A stretch of 64,000 nt of DNA from an uncultured Lachnospiraceae bacterium (GTDB lineage: Bacteria; Bacillota; Clostridia; Lachnospirales; Lachnospiraceae): contig CANRPO010000004.1 in NCBI GenBank assembly GCA_947632515.1, positions 62,001 through 126,000 on the forward strand, given 5' to 3'. A program made the translations under genes and the position numbers. The notes beneath the pieces are model-generated. The model searched no databases and was not told where the DNA came from. It was given only the letters and a program-made list of their open reading frames with translations. Position 1 is the first letter of the stretch; each line of letters starts with the position of its first letter. This document shows, in pieces, positions 9,149 through 19,042 of the stretch.

Positions 9149-11059
9149 CTACAGTTCCTCCGCCTGTCTCAGCCAGATCTCTGCGCAGGCATCGGAGGGC
9201 ATGCGCAGATCGCCCCGGGGCGAGAGAGCCACGCTGCCGACTTTCGGCCCGTCCGGCACGCACGAACGCTTGAATTGCTGCGCGAAGAATCGTCTGTAAA
9301 AGGTTTTGAGCCACTTTAATATGACGCCATTGTCATATATTCCCTGGAAGGAACGGCAGGCAATGCGGTATATTTTCGCCGGCTCAAAACCGCAGCGCAG
9401 CATATAGTACAGGAAAAAGTCGTGCAGTTCGTAGGGGCCCACCAGATCTTCCGTCCGCTGCGAGATCGCGCCGTCCACGGGAGGCAAAAGCTCTGGGCTG
9501 ACAGGCGTGTCAAGTACGTCCAGCAGCACCATGCGCAGTTCAGCGCTGTCACAGGTGTCCGCGTAGTACTGCACCAGATGACGTACCAACGTCTTCGGCA
9601 CGCCGGCGTTCACTCCGTACATGGACATATGATCGCCGTTGTAGGTGGCCCAGCCCAGCGCCAGCTCCGACATGTCCCCGGTGCCGATGACCAGACCGCC
9701 CGTGCGGTTGGCAATGTCCATCAAAATCTGCGTGCGCTCTCTGGCCTGTCCGTTCTCATAGGTCACGTCATGCTGCGTCATGCTCTGCCCAATATCCTTG
9801 AAATGGACAGTCACGGCCTCCTTGATGTCGATCTCCTGAAGCGTCGCGCCCAACGTGCGCGCCAGCTTGCACGCGTTGGCGTAAGTCCTGTCCGTGGTGC
9901 CGAAACAGGGCATCGTCACCGCCGTGATCTGTCCGTGCGCAAGCCCCAGCATGTCGAAGGCGCGGGCAGTGACAAGCAGCGCCAGCGTGGAGTCCAGACC
10001 GCCCGAGACGCCGATCACCGCAGACTGGCACCCCGTGTGCTCATAACGTTTCTTCAATCCGTAAGACTGGATCGACAGGATCTCCTCGCAGCGTTTCTCC
10101 CGCTCCGTGCGGTCGGCCGGCACGAAAGGCTGCGCGTTGAAGACCCGCTCCAGAGCGGTATCCTCCTCCTCCATATGGATCGGTATGATTGTATAACTGT
10201 CGTTATTTTTGGATGGAAAAGTGGACATCCTGCGCCGCTCATGGCGCAGTCTGTGAACGTCGATGTCCGCGTAAATGTTTTCCGGCGCAAACCGTTTTGC
10301 CTCCGCAAGGATCGTCCCATTCTCCGCGATGATGTTGTGACCGCCGAACACGAGATCCTGCGTGGACTCCCCTTCGCCCGCCGAGGCGTACAGATAGGCC
10401 GCGATCTGTTTCGCGCTGGAACATTTCACCAAAAGTTCTCTGTACTCATCTTTGCCCACCGTCTCGTCGGAACCCGACAGGTTAGCGATCACCGTAGCGC
10501 CCGCCAGCGTATGCGCAAGGGCCGGCGACAACGGCGCCCAAATGTCCTCGCACAGCTCGCATCCCACCGTAAGACCGCAGGGCGCGTCCGCCGCAAACAG
10601 AATGTTGATGCCGAAGGGCACCTTCTTCTCATCGAAAAGGATCTCCCGCACACTCTCCTCCCCCGCCGTGAAATGCCTCGTCTCGTAGAACTCCGCATAG
10701 GAGGGGATATATTTTTTGGGAATAAAAGCTAACAGTTCTCCGTTCTGCAGCGCCGCCGCCACGTTGTAGAGCTTACAGTCTCTCTCCAAAGGCAGTCCCA
10801 CAAACACCAGCGCATCGCAGCCCTCCGTCGCCTCCGTGACCTTGCGCAGCGCCTCCTTCGCCTGCTCCAACAGCAGCTCCTGCAAGAACAGATCCCCACA
10901 GGTGTAGCCCGTCAGGCACAGCTCGGGAAACACGACGATCTTTGCGCCCTTCGCATCCGCCTCCTCAATGCCTTTACAGATCTCTTTCGCGTTGTATACG
11001 GGGTCGGCGACCCTGATCTTCGGGGTCATCGCCGCCACCTTGACAAATCCATGTTTCAT
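9149..11059 (-). CDS. nadE: glutamine-dependent NAD+ synthetase
   Basis: A 636-residue two-domain enzyme performing the last step of NAD synthesis, amidation of nicotinate adenine dinucleotide. The N-terminal nitrilase-like glutaminase (about 1-280) shows its Glu in [11 protein letters not shown], Lys in FIPKKYIP and Cys in [10 protein letters not shown]. The C-terminal synthetase (about 320-636) has the pyrophosphatase loop [10 protein letters not shown] and [23 protein letters not shown]. An in-frame GTG lies three codons earlier, but the ATG at 11059 with upstream GGAAGGTGG is preferred. It converges with the membrane-protein gene at 8661. Confidence 0.96.
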   Translation of the reverse strand: MKHGFVKVAAMTPKIRVADPVYNAKEICKGIEEADAKGAKIVVFPELCLTGYTCGDLFLQELLLEQAKEALRKVTEATEGCDALVFVGLPLERDCKLYNVAAALQNGELLAFIPKKYIPSYAEFYETRHFTAGEESVREILFDEKKVPFGINILFAADAPCGLTVGCELCEDIWAPLSPALAHTLAGATVIANLSGSDETVGKDEYRELLVKCSSAKQIAAYLYASAGEGESTQDLVFGGHNIIAENGTILAEAKRFAPENIYADIDVHRLRHERRRMSTFPSKNNDSYTIIPIHMEEEDTALERVFNAQPFVPADRTEREKRCEEILSIQSYGLKKRYEHTGCQSAVIGVSGGLDSTLALLVTARAFDMLGLAHGQITAVTMPCFGTTDRTYANACKLARTLGATLQEIDIKEAVTVHFKDIGQSMTQHDVTYENGQARERTQILMDIANRTGGLVIGTGDMSELALGWATYNGDHMSMYGVNAGVPKTLVRHLVQYYADTCDSAELRMVLLDVLDTPVSPELLPPVDGAISQRTEDLVGPYELHDFFLYYMLRCGFEPAKIYRIACRSFQGIYDNGVILKWLKTFYRRFFAQQFKRSCVPDGPKVGSVALSPRGDLRMPSDACAEIWLRQAEEL

Positions 11060-11178
11060 GGCTGCCACCTTCCTTTTCTGAATACTTACCGCGCCGCCGC
11101 GCTATTCTTTATAGTGCCTATATTGCCATTTTTTATAACTGTCTGCGCGCCTTATTTTGACGGCGTCCCTGCCCGTCC

Positions 11179-12054
11179 TCAGGCGCGCCTGCCAATCTCC
11201 CGCAGTTCCTGCGTCGTAAAGGCATAGTCGGTATTGCAGAAATGACAGTGCAGTTCCGCCCCTTTCCCCTCGTCGATCAGACTTTGCAGTTCCTTCCTGC
11301 CGAGGCTGAAAAGCACCTTCTCCACACGTTTCCTGCTGCAATTACACCGAAATTGTACGGGCGTCGTGCCGGCCATCTCCAAGTCCATATCCCCAAGGAC
11401 TCTCTCAAGGATCTGCTCAGGCGTATCTCCCGCCTCCAGCATGGCGGTGACGGGCGGCATATCTTTCAGTTTCTCTTCCAATCTGCCGACCACCTCCTCA
11501 CCGGTGAAGGGCATAAGCTGAAGGATGAAACCGCCCGCCTGCTTCACAGTGTTGTTTCTCTCCATCAGAACGCCAAGCGCAACGCTTGACGGAATCTGTT
11601 CGGAGGCCGCGAAGTAGTAGGTCAGATCGTCCCCGATCTCCCCTGTGGTCAGCTCGATGGTCGAGGAGTAGGGCTCCTTTAAGCCCATATCTTTGATGAC
11701 CGTGAGCGCGCCTGCCCCGATCACGCCGCCCACGTCCAGCTTGCCCGCACTGCTGGGCGGCATCATAGCCTGCGGACAGTCGGCATACCCTTTTACATGC
11801 CCATAAGCGTCCGCCGTCACGGTCAGACCGTGAACGGGGCCGTCGCCGCTCACCTTAAGCGTCAGCAGATCTTTCTCTCCCTTGAGCATACTGCCCATCA
11901 TCACCCCGCCCGTCAACAGCCGCCCCAGCGCCGCCGTCACCACGGGGCTTAAGTCATGCGCCTGTCTCGCATACTCCACCGTCTCTCTCGATGTGACGGC
12001 AAAAGCGCGTATCTGTGCGTTTGCCGCGGTCGCCCTCACCATATAATCTTCCAT
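11179..12054 (-). CDS. hslO: Hsp33 redox-regulated chaperone
   Basis: A 291-residue Hsp33, a holdase activated when its zinc-bound cysteines are oxidised. The N-terminus MEDYMVRATAANAQIRAFAVTSRETVEYAR is typical. The redox zinc centre at the C-terminus is complete: CNCSRKR (about residue 237) and CHFCNTDY (about 270). The open frame continues far upstream, but the ATG at 12054 preceded by GGAAAGGATGGAG gives the normal length. It follows a methyltransferase gene by 65 bases and is likely co-transcribed with it. Confidence 0.95.
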   Translation of the reverse strand: MEDYMVRATAANAQIRAFAVTSRETVEYARQAHDLSPVVTAALGRLLTGGVMMGSMLKGEKDLLTLKVSGDGPVHGLTVTADAYGHVKGYADCPQAMMPPSSAGKLDVGGVIGAGALTVIKDMGLKEPYSSTIELTTGEIGDDLTYYFAASEQIPSSVALGVLMERNNTVKQAGGFILQLMPFTGEEVVGRLEEKLKDMPPVTAMLEAGDTPEQILERVLGDMDLEMAGTTPVQFRCNCSRKRVEKVLFSLGRKELQSLIDEGKGAELHCHFCNTDYAFTTQELREIGRRA

Positions 12055-12119
12055 ATCTCTCCATCCTTTCCGGGACAGACCTCCGGGCAAGACCGTCCCG
12101 CTATCCCTGTCTATCCGCT

Positions 12120-12926
12120 TTATGCCTTGCGCGCCACGATATAAATGCGCTGGCTTGCGTCCGTGACCTCCCCGTGGGTGTCCGCATCCACCGCCTCCAC
12201 AAATCGAAGTCCCGCCCGCTCCACGCAGGCACGCATCTGCGCAAGCTGATACCCCCGCTGATAGTGCGTCTCCTGAAAACGTCTGTACAGCTCTTTCCCG
12301 CTGTCCTCCCGCACAAAGACGGTCAGATCGTACTCGTTGATCTGCTCTTTTTCGTGATAGTAGTTGTCCCAGATGAAACTGCACTCTTCGCGGTTCTCCG
12401 CGATGGTGGCGTCCCCGATCACGACCTCGTACTTGTATACCGTGTTGAAATCAAAGATGAAAAGCCCCTCCGGCAGAAGATAATTGTCAACCAGCCGAAA
12501 AGTCTTCGTCACGTCCTCCTCCGTCAGCAGATAATTGACGCTGTCGCACACGCTGATGACCGCGCCCACCGCGCCGTACAGTTCAAAGGAGCGCATATCC
12601 TGCATAAGATAGAGAATGTCAAGCCCGGACCGTTCGCGCTTGTCCATGGCGATCTGCAGCATCTCCTGCGCGTTATCGACGCCGATCATGTCATAGCCGC
12701 GCCCGGCAAGCAGCTCCGTCAGCGTGCCCGTACCGCAGCCCAGGTCCAGAATGGTGTTTCTTTCCTGCCGCAGATTCTCAGATATGACGCCTGTGTCGCT
12801 TTCATTTTGCTCTTCCACACGGTGTTTTTCCAACAGCTTTATCAGATAGTCGCACCATTCCTCGTAGGGCGTTTCGTCCATAAAGGTGTCGTACACCTGT
12901 GCAAAGTCTGAATATGCCTCTGTCAT
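12120..12926 (-). CDS. class I SAM-dependent methyltransferase
   Basis: A 268-residue Rossmann-type methyltransferase. Motif I is ILDLGCGTGTLTELLAGRGYDMIGVD (about residues 63-88) and motif II/III contains VISVCDSVNYLL. The N-terminal YSDFAQVYDTFMD is typical of the ubiE/YodH-like group commonly placed before hslO in Clostridia; the substrate is unknown. The ATG at 12926 has GGGAGGAAAGG upstream, shortening the open frame by 16 codons. Same strand as hslO with a 65-base gap. Confidence 0.85.
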   Translation of the reverse strand: MTEAYSDFAQVYDTFMDETPYEEWCDYLIKLLEKHRVEEQNESDTGVISENLRQERNTILDLGCGTGTLTELLAGRGYDMIGVDNAQEMLQIAMDKRERSGLDILYLMQDMRSFELYGAVGAVISVCDSVNYLLTEEDVTKTFRLVDNYLLPEGLFIFDFNTVYKYEVVIGDATIAENREECSFIWDNYYHEKEQINEYDLTVFVREDSGKELYRRFQETHYQRGYQLAQMRACVERAGLRFVEAVDADTHGEVTDASQRIYIVARKA

Positions 12927-12985
12927 CCTTTCCTCCCCCACTGTCTCTTTCGCGTCCCCGGATCCTGTTTTCACGCTGCGCCGTC

Positions 12986-15811
12986 CTACGGCGTCAATAC
13001 GGCCTGCATGGAATCATTGATCAGTTCATGCTCTGTACCGCTGCGGCTCTTCCAGCGAAACAGCGTGATCTCGCCCTGAAACCGTCCCGTCAGTTCCCCG
13101 ATCTGCCCGATGGGAAACACGAAGGTCGCATGCTCCTCGAAAGGCTCGCTGCTGCCCAGCGTCCCCACAGACGCGCCGTTCACATAGAGCGTCGTCCGCC
13201 CCTGTTCTCCCACCACGGAAAGACGGATCTGCTCGCCGCAGGGCAGCGCGTAATCCCACTCGTACAGTCTCCCCTCTCTGGCGAAACCGACCTTGCCGTT
13301 TTCCGGCGTCGCCGCGTAGAAAGCCCACTCGCCGTACGCGCCGTCGCTCTCCGCGATCACCTGTTCTCCCGCGGCGTCCTCATCCAAGCGCACACCGATC
13401 TGCACCTCGTAAACCGGTTCGATCCCTAAATCGTCTCCGCAGACGAGATTTTCCCGTCCTCTGACGCCGTACAGTGCATCCGCCGTCTCGTCCGCCTGCC
13501 TGACGAAGACTCCGTACTCCGCCGTCGTCTCGCCCCACAGCTTACTGCTAAGCACCGCCAGCGGTTCCCCGAAACGTTCATACAAGTCATACTCGCTGAT
13601 CCCCACGTCCAGTCTGCCCGCCATATCGTTCCAGATCATGTACGCCGCGCCCAACATCTGCGCAGAGTAACGGGGAATGATCTCCAGCGTGTCGTAATCG
13701 TAGAATCTGTTCGGCTCCCAGTTATCGTAAAGCTCCTCGTTGTCCAAATGATCGTAGCCGCCGCCGGGGATCACATACAGATGATTGTTCTGCATGTTGA
13801 TCAGGGAATAGCCCGCCTCGTACATTTCCCGCGGATCGGCCCACACGGTACTCCACAGATTCATCTGCAGCCGCCGGGGGCTCGGCATGGTACTGCCCGC
13901 CATATTGCTCAGGCTCCCCCACATGCGCACCGTCTTGCCCTGCGCGCGCGCCAGATCCGCGATCTCGCCCGCATAGCGCCGATACTGTTCCCCATCCCCA
14001 TAGTATTCGTCCATGCCGATGTTGACGATCCGCGCGCCCTTGAAGGCCGCCCTCCCGCCCACAAGCGCCTCCTGCCAGATCTCCCTGACAAGAGCCACCG
14101 CATCCTCGTTGTCCAAGTCGATCTGATCCACCGACTCCGGCGTACCGCCCAGCGCATAATCCGGATACAGCTTGGTGACGGACAGGGCGTGCGCCGGCGT
14201 GTCGATCTCGGGCACTACTGTCACCCCATAGCAGGATTGCGCCGTCTCCACAAACTGTGCAAACTGCTCCTTTGTATAGGCGTAGTCCGACGAGGTCAGC
14301 CGCTCCCCTTTTTCATTTGCCACGTCCGATTCCAGCCGGAACGCGCTGTCCGCCGTCATGGCCTCCTCCGGGGAATCGGTCAGCCCGCTGGTACTCAGGA
14401 TCACATTGTCGTTCAAGTGGATCGACAGATCATTCATCTTATAGTAGGACATCTCTTCCAGTATGGCAAAGAGCGTTTCCATCGAGACCGGCTTACGCGC
14501 CACATCGATACCGAATCCCCGCACTGCGTACAGCGGATAGTCCCGTATCTGCCCCCGTGGGAGCGCGCACGTCCCCGACTGCGCGCAGCTCTGCGCCAAG
14601 AGCTGCAGGACCGTCACCATACCCCAACGCGCCCCCGTCGCCGTCTCTGCCTTTATGACACACATGTCGTTTATGTCGCACGTATAGCCCTCTTCGCCCA
14701 GACCCTCAGCGACGTCCGCATAGCCAAGATACAGATCGCCGGCCCGCGCATCCTGCAGGCTGCCAAACTCGACCCGTACGCCATTCGGCGCCAGCGTACC
14801 GCATTCCCCGGCAAAAAGTTCCGCCACCTGCCGCAGTTCGGTTTCTTCCTGCACGACGACTCTCAGGCTGCCGTTTGCCGCCAGTTCCAACTCTCCCTGT
14901 CCGCCGCGCCACTCCGCCAGCGCCGGGATCACCCGGGGGCATCCGTTATACTGCCGCTCCTGCGCCTCGGCGAGATCCACCGCCGCCGTGTCTTCTCCCA
15001 TCTCGCCGCAGGCCGGCACCGTGAGCGTGCGGGCGACTTCTCTCGTATCCGAGGGATCATGCGCATTCGTCACCCGAAAGCCCACCGTCACCTCTTTTTC
15101 CTGAATCGTGGGATAGATCGTTCCGTCCGCGCCCACCACCTGCTCATAGTCCGCGCCCAGGCAGGCGACTTCGTAACCGTCCGGCGCCTGCGGCATCACA
15201 AGGTATCTGCCGCCGTCCTCGTCCAGTCCCACCGACGGCTCGCCCAGAAGATAGGCCGCCGGCTTGTCCGCATAAACCTCCAGCTCATAGAGCGACACAT
15301 TCTTGTAGAGATTGGAATAGTCCGCCTCGCTGTCAGACACCCGGTAGGTACAAAGCCGCAGATATTTGACGCGTGCGGCTTTATCCAGCGCGATCTCCTG
15401 ATTTTTCTCCACCGGCGCCGTGTCAAAAGTGCACAGCACGCCCCAGTCCTCACCGTTTAGAGAGCCCTCCAGCGCGTAGGAAGTGACGTTTCGCCGCTCC
15501 CATTTCAGGACAACAAAAGAAACTGAAATTTCTTTCGGAAACTCCAGTTCAATATAGTGCGCGGCGCTCTCGCTGTCATTTTTGCTGGACCAGCGGGACG
15601 CCCGATCCTCGTCGTCGCCGTCGATCGCCTTGTCCGCCGTCAAATCCTCGTTCTCCGCGCTGTCGCTGGTGGCAATGACGCCCCGCATGCGCGCCAGATT
15701 GTCGCTCTGCCCCGGCCGCGCTGCAGACAGGACCGCCGCCCCGACGACTGTGAGCGCCGCAAGAATACACACGCAGATGAGAATGACGGATCTTTTTTTC
15801 TTCTTATCCAT
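12986..15811 (-). CDS. membrane-anchored glycoside hydrolase family 20 (beta-N-acetylhexosaminidase) with F5/8-type and LamG-like domains
   Basis: A 941-residue exported enzyme. An N-terminal signal anchor (about residues 8-30) is followed by a discoidin/F5-8-type carbohydrate-binding domain (about 40-190), a GH20b-like alpha/beta domain (about 270-410) and the GH20 barrel (about 425-730). The catalytic Asp-Glu pair is in IVNIGMDEYYG (about 600) and a substrate-contact Trp is in VRMWGSL. A C-terminal beta-sandwich (about 790-935, with LYVNGASVG) looks like a LamG domain. It should remove N-acetyl-hexosamines from host or peptidoglycan glycans at the cell surface. There is no sorting motif, so attachment is by the N-terminal segment. 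Confidence 0.88.
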   Translation of the reverse strand: MDKKKKRSVILICVCILAALTVVGAAVLSAARPGQSDNLARMRGVIATSDSAENEDLTADKAIDGDDEDRASRWSSKNDSESAAHYIELEFPKEISVSFVVLKWERRNVTSYALEGSLNGEDWGVLCTFDTAPVEKNQEIALDKAARVKYLRLCTYRVSDSEADYSNLYKNVSLYELEVYADKPAAYLLGEPSVGLDEDGGRYLVMPQAPDGYEVACLGADYEQVVGADGTIYPTIQEKEVTVGFRVTNAHDPSDTREVARTLTVPACGEMGEDTAAVDLAEAQERQYNGCPRVIPALAEWRGGQGELELAANGSLRVVVQEETELRQVAELFAGECGTLAPNGVRVEFGSLQDARAGDLYLGYADVAEGLGEEGYTCDINDMCVIKAETATGARWGMVTVLQLLAQSCAQSGTCALPRGQIRDYPLYAVRGFGIDVARKPVSMETLFAILEEMSYYKMNDLSIHLNDNVILSTSGLTDSPEEAMTADSAFRLESDVANEKGERLTSSDYAYTKEQFAQFVETAQSCYGVTVVPEIDTPAHALSVTKLYPDYALGGTPESVDQIDLDNEDAVALVREIWQEALVGGRAAFKGARIVNIGMDEYYGDGEQYRRYAGEIADLARAQGKTVRMWGSLSNMAGSTMPSPRRLQMNLWSTVWADPREMYEAGYSLINMQNNHLYVIPGGGYDHLDNEELYDNWEPNRFYDYDTLEIIPRYSAQMLGAAYMIWNDMAGRLDVGISEYDLYERFGEPLAVLSSKLWGETTAEYGVFVRQADETADALYGVRGRENLVCGDDLGIEPVYEVQIGVRLDEDAAGEQVIAESDGAYGEWAFYAATPENGKVGFAREGRLYEWDYALPCGEQIRLSVVGEQGRTTLYVNGASVGTLGSSEPFEEHATFVFPIGQIGELTGRFQGEITLFRWKSRSGTEHELINDSMQAVLTP

Positions 15812-15856
15812 TGTCTGTTCCGTTTCGGCGGCCGCTATAGGCCGCCTGCCGTTCCG

Positions 15857-16357
15857 TTAATGCATCAACGCCCCCAAAAGTCCATAGGAAAAGATCGACA
15901 TGATGACCGTCGCCAGGATGATACCGAGAAGTTCCGCCAGGATCGCTTTCTTGAAATCCACCTCCAAAAGCGCCGCGATCAACGAACCCGTCCACGCGCC
16001 CGTGCCCGGCAGCGGGATCCCCACGAAGAGCACCAGTCCCCAGAATTCGTACTTTTTGATGCTGTCGCTTTTGCTCATGGCGCGGTTCTCCAGCTTTTCG
16101 ATCAGTCCGCGGCAGATCCTGATCTTCTTCATCCACTGAAATATCCGCTTGATAAAAAGCAGGATAAAAGGGATCGGAATGATATTCCCCACGATACACA
16201 GCGGTACCGCTGTGGTGATCGGGACCTGTATCAGTTTGGACACGATCAGCCCGCCTCTCAGCTCCAGAATCGGAATCATCGAGATGATAAACACAACAAT
16301 TTCCTTCGATACATACTTCCCTAATGTAGCCGCAAACGCCGCCGCTAATTTTTCCAT
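15857..16357 (-). CDS. small multidrug-export family membrane protein (COG2426)
   Basis: A 166-residue membrane protein with about four hydrophobic segments. SMIPILELRGGLIV and the later VGIPLPGTGAWTGSLIAALL are the repeated polar-hinge motifs of the Sm_multidrug_ex/COG2426 family, whose real substrate is unknown. It lies between hisC and the GH20 gene on the same strand, 45 bases before the latter. Confidence 0.85.
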   Translation of the reverse strand: MEKLAAAFAATLGKYVSKEIVVFIISMIPILELRGGLIVSKLIQVPITTAVPLCIVGNIIPIPFILLFIKRIFQWMKKIRICRGLIEKLENRAMSKSDSIKKYEFWGLVLFVGIPLPGTGAWTGSLIAALLEVDFKKAILAELLGIILATVIMSIFSYGLLGALMH

Positions 16358-16435
16358 ACTGTTCGTTACCCTTTCCGTTTGTGTGTACCTGTATAGTATA
16401 TGTCCATTTCCCGCAAAACTTGATTCACCCGCGCT

Positions 16436-17506
16436 CTATCCGCATATTTTTTCCAGCGCGGCGTACAGCGCCTCCATCTGCTCCTCCGTGCCGATGGTGA
16501 TGCGCAGATAGTTGTCTATGCGCTCCTTGTCCCAATGTCTGACATATATGTCATTTTCTTTCAGACGCTCGAAGATCTCCTTCGCGGGGACGCTCCTGTG
16601 ACTCGCAAATATAAAATTGGCGTATGAGTCGGGGAAGGTGAATCCCAGCTTACGAAGCGTCTCTTTGGCGCGCTCGCGCGTCTCCACGATCTTCCCGCAG
16701 CACGCGCGGAAGTATGCCGCGTCCTTCACGGACTCTGCGCCGAGCCGTAACGCCGCGTAATTCATCGTGTAGGAGTTGACCGAATACTTCACGTCATTGA
16801 GATACCCGATCAGTTTCGGATTCCCCATGGCATAGCCGATCCGCATACCCGCCATCGCCCGCGATTTCGAGAAAGTCTGCACCACCAGAAGATTGTCGTA
16901 TCTGCGGGTCAGCGGCAGGCAGCTCGTCCCCCCGAAGTCGATGTACGCCTCGTCCACGATCACCACCACATCCGGGTTGGCCGCCACGATCTCCTCCACC
17001 TCATCAGGAGACAGCAGCACGCCGGTGGGCGCGTTCGGATTGGGAAAAATGATACCGCCGCAGGCAATGCCGCTCTTTTGGGGCATATAATCTTCCCCGC
17101 GGATCCTGAACGCCGCGTCAAGCGGCTGCTTTCTGTACGGGATCCGATACAGATCCGCCCACACATCGTAGAAGGAGTAAGTGACGTCGGGGAAAAGCAC
17201 CGGCCTGTCTGAGTTGAAAAAGGTCAGAAACGCCTGACTCAGTACGTCGTCCGAGCCCACCCCTATAAAGATCTGATCCTTGCCGATCCCATAGTATTCG
17301 GCCAGCGCCGCCGCCAGCTCCGTCTGCTCCGGAAATGCCGGATACAGGCGCATCTGCTCTGCGTCCAGCGCGGCGATCGCGCGCTCCACCCCCGGGGCCG
17401 GCGGGTAAGGACTCTCGTTCGTATTCAGCTTGATCACGCCCCTGTGCCTCGGCTGCTCTCCCGCCGTGTAGGGAACTACCTTGCGCACATTTTCTTCCCA
17501 CTTCAT
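16436..17506 (-). CDS. hisC: histidinol-phosphate aminotransferase
   Basis: A 356-residue PLP enzyme of fold type I, class II, catalysing transamination of imidazole-acetol phosphate in histidine synthesis. Visible features are IKLNTNESPYPPAPGV at the N-terminus, FPNPNAPTGVLL, VIVDEAYIDFGG (PLP-Asp), and TFSKSRAMAGMRIGYA carrying the PLP lysine. It overlaps the upstream glycosyltransferase by four bases (ATGA), so it is translationally coupled. No other his genes are nearby, so it may be a stand-alone HisC or act on a related substrate. Confidence 0.9.
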   Translation of the reverse strand: MKWEENVRKVVPYTAGEQPRHRGVIKLNTNESPYPPAPGVERAIAALDAEQMRLYPAFPEQTELAAALAEYYGIGKDQIFIGVGSDDVLSQAFLTFFNSDRPVLFPDVTYSFYDVWADLYRIPYRKQPLDAAFRIRGEDYMPQKSGIACGGIIFPNPNAPTGVLLSPDEVEEIVAANPDVVVIVDEAYIDFGGTSCLPLTRRYDNLLVVQTFSKSRAMAGMRIGYAMGNPKLIGYLNDVKYSVNSYTMNYAALRLGAESVKDAAYFRACCGKIVETRERAKETLRKLGFTFPDSYANFIFASHRSVPAKEIFERLKENDIYVRHWDKERIDNYLRITIGTEEQMEALYAALEKICG

Positions 17507-18582
17507 ATCCCTTGCTCCTCTGTCTGTTCTGTCGATTTTCGCCGAACGGCGTCACCCTGCCCCGTGCGCTCCTTGGCGCTGCTTTCGGCAAGTCTGTCAT
17601 ACTCTTCTGCCTGCGCCGGATTCCCCAGCATCCGATAGCAATCCGCCAGCCGTCCAAGCGCCGTCTCACCGCCGCGGCGAATGTCCAGAATGCTCTCCGT
17701 CTCATAGGCGGCGTTGTAAAACCAGACGACGGCCTCGTCAAGATCCTGTTTTTGAAGATAATACTCCCCCAGCTCACAACAGATCTCCGCGCAGCCGCCG
17801 CAGGCGATCACCTTCATCGCATATTTGAAAAAATCCGCCGCATCGCCGTCCAGTCTGGCCGCCCGCGCCGCCACGCACGCCGCCTCCTTGATCTCGTCCT
17901 CACCGCGCGCCGTATCCTGACACGATCGTCGGAAAAAATCTCCCGCCGCGTGAAAATCCTTATCCTCGCCGGAGATAAAAAGTTCCTTCGCATAGATGCC
18001 ATGCAGCCGCTTGTCCAATCTGACTCCCGCCGCCGTCATGCGCGCAAAAGCCGCCAAGTCCCTGTCCTTGTGATGATTCTCCGGCATATGCAGTATCTCA
18101 ATGTCGCTGTCATAGATGACAGGCTCCAGCCGTACCTGTTCGTGAATCTGCCCGGTCCACTGAAACGTCCGCAGACGCCGGAACAGCTTGGGTCTGAGTT
18201 CCCTGTCGAAATTGTAGATGGTCCCATAGGCAAGCTGGTTCGCATAGTACATCTGCACGATGTCTATCTCCGGCAAGAGCGTCTCCTTCAGCCGCCGAAA
18301 CGCCTCTCTGTTTGCCTCGTCCAAGACTTCGTCCGCATCCGCGGAATAGATATAGTCCATGCTCGCCTTGGAAAAGGCAAAATTGCGCGCCGCCGAGAAG
18401 TCGTCTATCCACGCAAAGTCATAGATCCTGTCCGTGTACCGCGACGCGATCTCTCTGGTCGCGTCCGTAGAGCCTGTGTCCACAATGACGATCTCATCCG
18501 CCAGATCCGCAACGCTGTCCAGACATCTCGCCAGCACATTCTCCTCATTTTTTACGATCATGCACAAACTGACTGTGATCAT
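17503..18582 (-). CDS. family 2 glycosyltransferase with TPR-like C-terminus
   Basis: A 359-residue protein. The GT-A domain (about 1-200) begins MITVSLCMIVKNEENVLARCLDSV and has the nucleotide/metal motif SADADEVLD (about residue 82), VDTGSTDATREIA and WTGQIHEQV. Residues about 215-340 are helical repeats of TPR type (DFFKYAMKVI, LGEYYLQKQDLDEAVVWFYNA). This architecture is common in Firmicutes surface glycosylation. The stop overlaps the start of hisC, a link seen elsewhere but without a known reason. The acceptor is unknown. Confidence 0.85.
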   Translation of the reverse strand: MITVSLCMIVKNEENVLARCLDSVADLADEIVIVDTGSTDATREIASRYTDRIYDFAWIDDFSAARNFAFSKASMDYIYSADADEVLDEANREAFRRLKETLLPEIDIVQMYYANQLAYGTIYNFDRELRPKLFRRLRTFQWTGQIHEQVRLEPVIYDSDIEILHMPENHHKDRDLAAFARMTAAGVRLDKRLHGIYAKELFISGEDKDFHAAGDFFRRSCQDTARGEDEIKEAACVAARAARLDGDAADFFKYAMKVIACGGCAEICCELGEYYLQKQDLDEAVVWFYNAAYETESILDIRRGGETALGRLADCYRMLGNPAQAEEYDRLAESSAKERTGQGDAVRRKSTEQTEEQGI

Positions 18583-18600
18583 GCCGTCCGCCCTCTCCCG

Positions 18601-18969
18601 CTATCTGTAATAGATCGACTGCCGCATGCGCTCGTCCACATGCATAAGACACCGCGCCTTTCCCGCGCGCAGCTCCATGTCCGCATATCTGTTTTTTTGT
18701 ACAAAATACCGCGACGGGCAGATTTGGTACAGCGTCGTGCAGGACAGATCCGCCATACGCTCCGTGAGGCGCACCCGGTATCCGCCGCCGTTTCGGCGTA
18801 TGCCCGCGCGTCCCAGATAAATATATCTGTCGCCGTTCCAGTTGTAGACGCGGACCCTGCGGCAGCGCACCGCATACAGCGCGACTCCCAGCAGTACCGC
18901 CAGTATCAGCAGCCCCGCCGCCTGCGGGTTTCCGAAATCTTCCATAGGGTAGACAGGGATTGCCTCCAT
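18601..18969 (-). CDS. small membrane-anchored hypothetical protein
   Basis: A 122-residue protein with one membrane segment (about residues 17-35: AAGLLILAVLLGVALYAV) followed by a basic cytoplasmic region with strands such as RVYNWNGDRYIYLGRAGIRRNG. The ATG at 18969 follows GGAGGGTCTGAG, a strong ribosome site. It ends 18 bases before the glycosyltransferase and is probably co-transcribed with it. Family not recognised. Confidence 0.65.
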   Translation of the reverse strand: MEAIPVYPMEDFGNPQAAGLLILAVLLGVALYAVRCRRVRVYNWNGDRYIYLGRAGIRRNGGGYRVRLTERMADLSCTTLYQICPSRYFVQKNRYADMELRAGKARCLMHVDERMRQSIYYR

Positions 18970-19042
18970 CTCTCAGACCCTCCTATCAATACAGCGCCGC
19001 CAATGCGCCTCACAAACAACATATACCCATAGCGTAGCATAC

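Noticed and set aside
13748-15460. 570-codon open frame opposite the GH20 gene
   Set aside because: Shadow frame; the minus strand carries clear GH20 domains.
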